Source of the DNA: Sipunculus nudus
Lineage: Eukaryota > Annelida > Sipuncula > Golfingiida > Sipunculidae
Direction of reading: 5' to 3'
Assembly (NCBI GenBank): GCA_026874595.1
Contig: CM049307.1
Span: 39,164,862-39,228,861, forward strand
DNA length: 64,000 nucleotides
Shown: in pieces, positions 59,966 through 64,000 of the stretch
Position numbering within the stretch: the first letter of the stretch is position 1
How the letters are laid out: every line of letters begins with the position of its first letter
Program-made: the position numbers and the translations under genes
Notes under the pieces: model-generated
What the model saw: only the letters and a program-made list of their open reading frames with translations
Database searches by the model: none
What the model was told of the DNA's origin: nothing

Positions 59966-60404
59966 TATCACACACTCATATACTTTAGAATTATTTATAA
60001 ATTAGTATTAAGACGATATAAAGCGAATGATTAATGATGGAGAAAATGATAAAGAGAGAGAGGCAACAGTTATGCGAGGAGTAATAATGTTTTAATAATT
60101 AGCTTTAACATCGTTTGAAGACGGAACATACACATTTGACAACGACATCATGAGTCTGATCTTGGTCTGAATGGGTCCGATATAGTGGTCCGAGATGGTA
60201 CGGAATGTGGTCCGAGATAGTCGACCGGGTAGTCCGAGATTGTACTAAGTGGTCCGACTTGTAAAAGAGATGTAAAAGGTCCGAGATCTCCAGAAAGCCT
60301 CCAGTTTACTCTGAAGCTTTTTATGCGGCGGTATCTAGGATCCTTGATATTGTCGCATATAATGCAATTAAAAAACATTCTAATCAACGCAGTAGATGTT
60401 CAGA

Positions 60405-60581
60405 AACTGAAGGTTTTGTTTCAAATTTTCAAAGACCTCCCTGGATGTAAAGTAAGAAGATTCTTGGTTCAGTGGTTACGATTTGTGCCCTGATAACGGA
60501 CGGACAGACAGCGGTACGACAGACAGGCAGACGGACAAAGAGTGATCGCTGTAGCTCAGGTGAATTTCAGTCAGCTGAGCT
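60405..60581 (-). mobile_element. Family A 5' end, reverse strand
   Basis: The complement of the left terminus (CAGTCAGCTGAGCT then AAAAA) is at 60568-60586, preceded by the ACRG microsatellite (60497-60540) and one core unit ending TTTGTGCCCTGATAACGGAC. It lies just outside the 53114-60298 element. Confidence 0.8.
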
Positions 60582-60599
60582 AAAAATTATTATTTAGTT

Positions 60600-62317
60600 T
60601 TACCTTTCTGTTTTATCTGCAGCTGCTGCCATGCAACACTTTGCAGTCAATTTTGTTTTTTTATCACATGTCTGCTATTTTGCCTCTCAAAAACGGCAAA
60701 ATATGATGTATGGGCTTAAACCTGGATGTCGAAAGTCAGATACTGGAATCTAAATTGAATGCCAAAACGGACGTCAAACTCGGATGCCATGCTGTATACA
60801 ATAGATCTGTGTGGTTTTCAGTGTTATAAATTTATGTAAAGAAGCTTTCTTCCTTGTGTTAACAATTAAAGTAAAATTACGACGACTTATTATTCTTTTC
60901 ATTATGTTTGAGATACCCAATTTCTTTAATAAATATATTTTCAAATCGTATGTAATTTAATTTTGTTATTGTTTAATATTTATCCCAGATAAGTAAGATT
61001 TCGGCATTTAAATACATTAAGTTAGCATGTTCTTTGCTTAAGATTACCTTATGAAGCAATAAAATTCTATAATTTTCCAATCTGTCGCTATAATTTATAC
61101 TCTGCGAAATCTCGGTGACATTAATTGGTATTATTCATAGGTCTTGCTGTACACTACAACGATTCTGTCATTTCTTTTGTGTTATTATATTTCAAGAAAT
61201 CAGTCGAACACTTAAGTGAAATATATTTTATTTAAGTGCTCCTGTGTTTTATATCATCAAGAAGGTATGTTATAAAGAAATATATTCCTTGCATCTATGA
61301 TATATAAAAAGCGCCGTAATTAAAAGTAATTATTTTAAAAGAGATATCTCATCTCAAATATGAGTAAAATTCCTTGATATCAGGTACATGCAAGAACAAT
61401 AAAATATTATCCACGACTTAAATATTTATTTGATGTAGGCCAAGAGTATCTGATAGATATGTATAAAAAAATAATATATATTAATTATACATTAAATAGA
61501 TTTAGTAATATAATAAAATATAATTTAAATTGTATTATTATTGTATACGGTGAGAAGCTGGCATAATATGAAATTCAATATAAATATATAAATATATAAA
61601 TATATAAATATGTTAATACAAACTCTTGCGTTATTTACACTGGAAATCCACAAATTAACATGTATAATATTAATTCTTTTTTTTTGGTATGTACTACTAT
61701 TGTGACATATATGGCAGATATGACAGGCTTGGCGTGTGACTTCCAGGTTTTGGTCCGCGTGGTAGTGCTTTCGGCCGATTTGCCCGTGGCCACTGTTCTT
61801 AGCCGACTGCTGTGACACGTGTGTTGCTGTCACAATGTAATCAATCTGTGGCATCGAGGTGATAAACAGGCCTGTGAGAGGCTCCATAGCATTGCTGACG
61901 TGTTGTCACTTGACAATATACACATGAAAGAGGGTCAGAACAGAACATCACTGACCAGATCAGCCAGTACACCCAATCAATGACAATGTGAATGGAATTG
62001 GAAATGACTGATTAATGGTTTGTATGTCAATTGTCTCAAAATAACTTTAGAACTGTAGTCTGTAGGTAATAGATCGGTGCCACGCCCATGTATCGGGTGA
62101 ACATTTGTGTATCTTTAAATGTAAACACTTTATTTCAGTGGTTCCTAATGCCTAGTAATCAGGGTAATACTAATGGGTTGGTTCCTCTCACCCTAATAAG
62201 GCTGATCGCGCTGAAGACGAGGAAATATCTGGCTAATCAACCTCATTGACAGATTTAATATATAAATGTTAATATTGTAATTGAAAGAGGTTTATACATG
62301 CTTTAGACAAGTTGTAC
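60600..62317. other. AT-rich gene-free interval
   Basis: A short AAATATAT tandem lies at 61578-61612. I see no gene; the open frame on the - strand at 61525-61887 is not supported by any motif I recognise. Confidence 0.4.
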
Positions 62318-62453
62318 TGCAGGGTTGGGCTGGTAATCACTGGTAATACCCAGGCGGGTAAACCCGGGTGGGTAATACCCCTTATTATAATATACCCGGG
62401 TGGGCAATAAGCCTTAAAACCCACATGCAGGTTTTAATGGGCAATATGATATG

Positions 62454-63162
62454 GGCTTTTTTAGAAGCATTCTTTTCAATCTCAGAATCGCTGCATAAAA
62501 TGCATATAATCACATGAAATAAGAGGATAAAACTACAGTGATTGGCCATGAAATAAGTTTAATACCAATAGATGAGCAACATCACAGATATTAATGAAGA
62601 ACCACACAAGCAAGAAATTGTGTCATGCACCAATGCTATTATGATACATCATGCATCATGTTCAAACTGTTTTAAACAAACTGCTACCAGTCCAGTTCAG
62701 AAAGTCCACAAAAGGCATGATAGCAGGTCACAAGCCTATTGCGAATCTTGTTTTGTAAATTGTATGTAGCAAAAGTTAGAGAATACACGTTCTACAGCAG
62801 CAGAATTGGCTTTTTTAGAAGCATTCTTTTCAATCTCAGAATCGCTGCATAAAATGCATATAATCACATGAAATAAGAGGATAAAACTACAGTGATTGGC
62901 CATGAAATAAGTTTAATACCAATAGATGAGCAACATCACAGATATTAATGAAGAACCACACAAGCAAGAAATTGTGTCATGCACCAATGCTATTATGATA
63001 CATCATGCATCATGTTCAAACTGTTTTAAACAAACTGCTGCCAGTCCAGTTCAGAAAGTCCACAAAAGGCATGATAGCAGGTCACAAGCCTATTGCGAAT
63101 CTTGTTTTGTAAATTGTATGTAGCAAAAGTTAGAGAATACACGTTCTACAGCAGCAGAATTG
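62454..63162. repeat. 354-bp tandem duplication, nearly identical
   Basis: Two head-to-tail copies (offset exactly 354) differ at one position that I can see, ACTGCTACC versus ACTGCTGCC. The 65-codon + strand open frames at 62572 and 62926 are the two copies of one antisense frame. Confidence 0.95.
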
Positions 63163-63335
63163 GCTGGCATACAGAGAAGATTGGATGCATATGACACTAG
63201 CACTGAGGTGTTGCTGTGGACCTGTGTGGTACGTATCCTATACATGTACTGCCAATCAGTTGACACTTGGCAGCCAGTAACCATCTTGGGCCAACCAGTT
63301 AACCAGTTTTTGTAAACACCCAATAAGTAATCCAT
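63050..63335 (-). pseudogene. hAT transposase C-terminal (dimerisation) remnant
   Basis: The - strand frame contains CMPANSAAVERVFSNF, the hallmark of the hAT C-terminal dimerisation region, and in a shifted frame directly after it KIRNRL then VTCYHAF, which normally follows in the same family. A frameshift near 63107 separates them. The rest of the transposase, including most catalytic residues and the BED finger, is missing. Confidence 0.8.
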
Positions 63336-63740
63336 CCACTTTCAATCTTTCACTGATACAAAGGAAATTATTTCAAAATCATTAAATAATACAAATGATA
63401 GATTCAGATAAAAATATGATTGAAATAATGGGAGTTACAAAGTACGGTAGGTTTATACAACATCTTAAAGACTCCTGATTTTTTCAAATGATTTTTTTTT
63501 AAAATTATCATTATAACTGCTATATGTCACCAATATCAGTTATATATTATATATATTTATATAGTTATATATATTTTAAAGCAAATGAGCATACTGCAAA
63601 CAGAATTTCCCAAGCTGGTACAAGAAATTTGAGTTCAGTCAGTTGCCCATAAAACCCGGGTTTTCCCGGGTTTACCCAGTAAAACCCATTGGGCTGGGTT
63701 TTATGCTTAAAACCCGGGTTTTGCCCAATTCTGAGTTGTA

Positions 63741-64000
63741 GCTTAAGGTACTCTACACTTTTAATTAATAGCTAAGTAGTGAAGCGGTAGGTGGAGTATA
63801 TATTATATTAGAATAAAGGTCCTCTAGCCGTGAAAACAGGAGTCCCAGGTTTTTAAATAAATTGACTGGGTCTGTAACATATCCTTTAGCTTGTTCTGTC
63901 CTTTTCCAACAAATAAAGGCAAGCCATCTGCTTATAGAGAATCCAGGAACCTTCACTCATTCTGTTGAAAAAATAGTGGAAAAAGAGGCCATTACACAGA
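63741..64000. other. Right-edge sequence, unassigned
   Basis: A + strand frame is open from about 63826 to the edge and contains YPLACSVLFQQIKASHLLIE. A - strand frame is open over the same bases. Neither matches a family I know; an exon cut by the window edge is possible. Confidence 0.2.

Larger units (their letters stand above)
53114..60298. mobile_element. TIR element interrupted by a LINE
   Basis: Inverted ends of about 150 bp share CTGGAG.TCTCGGACC and TTTTACATCTC (53119 onward, and the complement ending at 60293), then ~22-bp ATCTCGGACCACT sub-repeats. The identical 8-bp CTCCAGTT flanks both ends (53106-53113 and 60299-60306). Without the LINE the element is about 1.35 kb and non-autonomous. 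It includes an internal duplicated block (ACACCATATT then AACTCAAAG and GTTTATTAG at 53427-53463 and 59515-59553) and a TTCATTC tract. Confidence 0.8.
62318..63733 (-). mobile_element. Internally deleted hAT transposon
   Basis: The ends are CAGGGTTGGGC on the left and, from the right, CAGAATTGGGC, both followed by AACCCGGGT/ACCCGGGT-rich subterminal repeats (62350-62400, 63650-63725). AGTTGTA flanks both sides (62310-62316 and 63734-63740), 7 of the expected 8 bp. The interior has a transposase C-terminus on the - strand and a 354-bp tandem duplication. Confidence 0.75.

Noticed and set aside
59619..60034. Serine/phenylalanine-rich open frames
   Set aside because: These are the TTCATTC microsatellite translated.
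62572..63123. Two 65-codon cysteine-containing open frames
   Set aside because: They are the two copies of a 354-bp duplication, antisense to the hAT transposase remnant; no independent support.

Overview
This is an AT-rich, intron-rich animal genome window with no bacterial features. The mix of Helentron/'pearl'-like repeats (short inverted ends, a CYGT microsatellite and long tandem core repeats), tRNA-derived SINEs and large repeat-filled introns suggests a lophotrochozoan, most likely a bivalve mollusc. The organism is an inference; the two genes below are read directly from conserved protein sequence.

Layout. 1-3440 is the end of a satellite array with a unit of about 113 bp, rich in dyad motifs including TGACGTCA. 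3.5-11.2 kb is repeat territory: a GACTCG-rich tract, a 22-bp minisatellite, a 3.4-kb Helentron-like composite with tandem ~325-bp core repeats, a decayed LINE ORF2 and a MITE. 11494-41700 on the + strand is a complete 26-exon GEMIN5 gene (1578 codons plus stop, every junction GT/AG and in phase). It encodes the WD40/TPR-like protein that reads the Sm site and cap of pre-snRNAs for the SMN complex. Its introns carry a hAT MITE with a perfect 8-bp target duplication, a piggyBac-like MITE, two foldback MITEs, polyC-cored MITEs, SINEs and a Helentron-like element nested inside another. 44074-47140 on the - strand is a complete four-exon NUDCD2 gene (153 aa, CS domain), tail to tail with GEMIN5.

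Right of NUDCD2 the window is again mostly transposon. There is an array of TGACCTTTGACC (DR1-like) repeats upstream of the NUDCD2 start codon, reverse-strand Helentron-like pieces, a 2.0-kb TIR element (50754-52791), and a TIR element (53114-60298) into which an almost intact APE-type LINE (53464-59282, poly(A) tail, target duplication) has inserted. Last comes an internally deleted hAT with a C-terminal transposase remnant and a near-perfect 354-bp tandem duplication.

The two host genes are not known to act together: GEMIN5 serves snRNP assembly and translation, NUDCD2 is an Hsp90-linked co-chaperone. I found no clear new biological system. The most informative novelties are the lineage-specific nonapeptide tail of GEMIN5, fossil tandem copies of the 3' end of GEMIN5 exon 22, the dyad-rich satellite, and the nested transposon histories. 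All homology statements come from recognising sequence by eye; no search was run.
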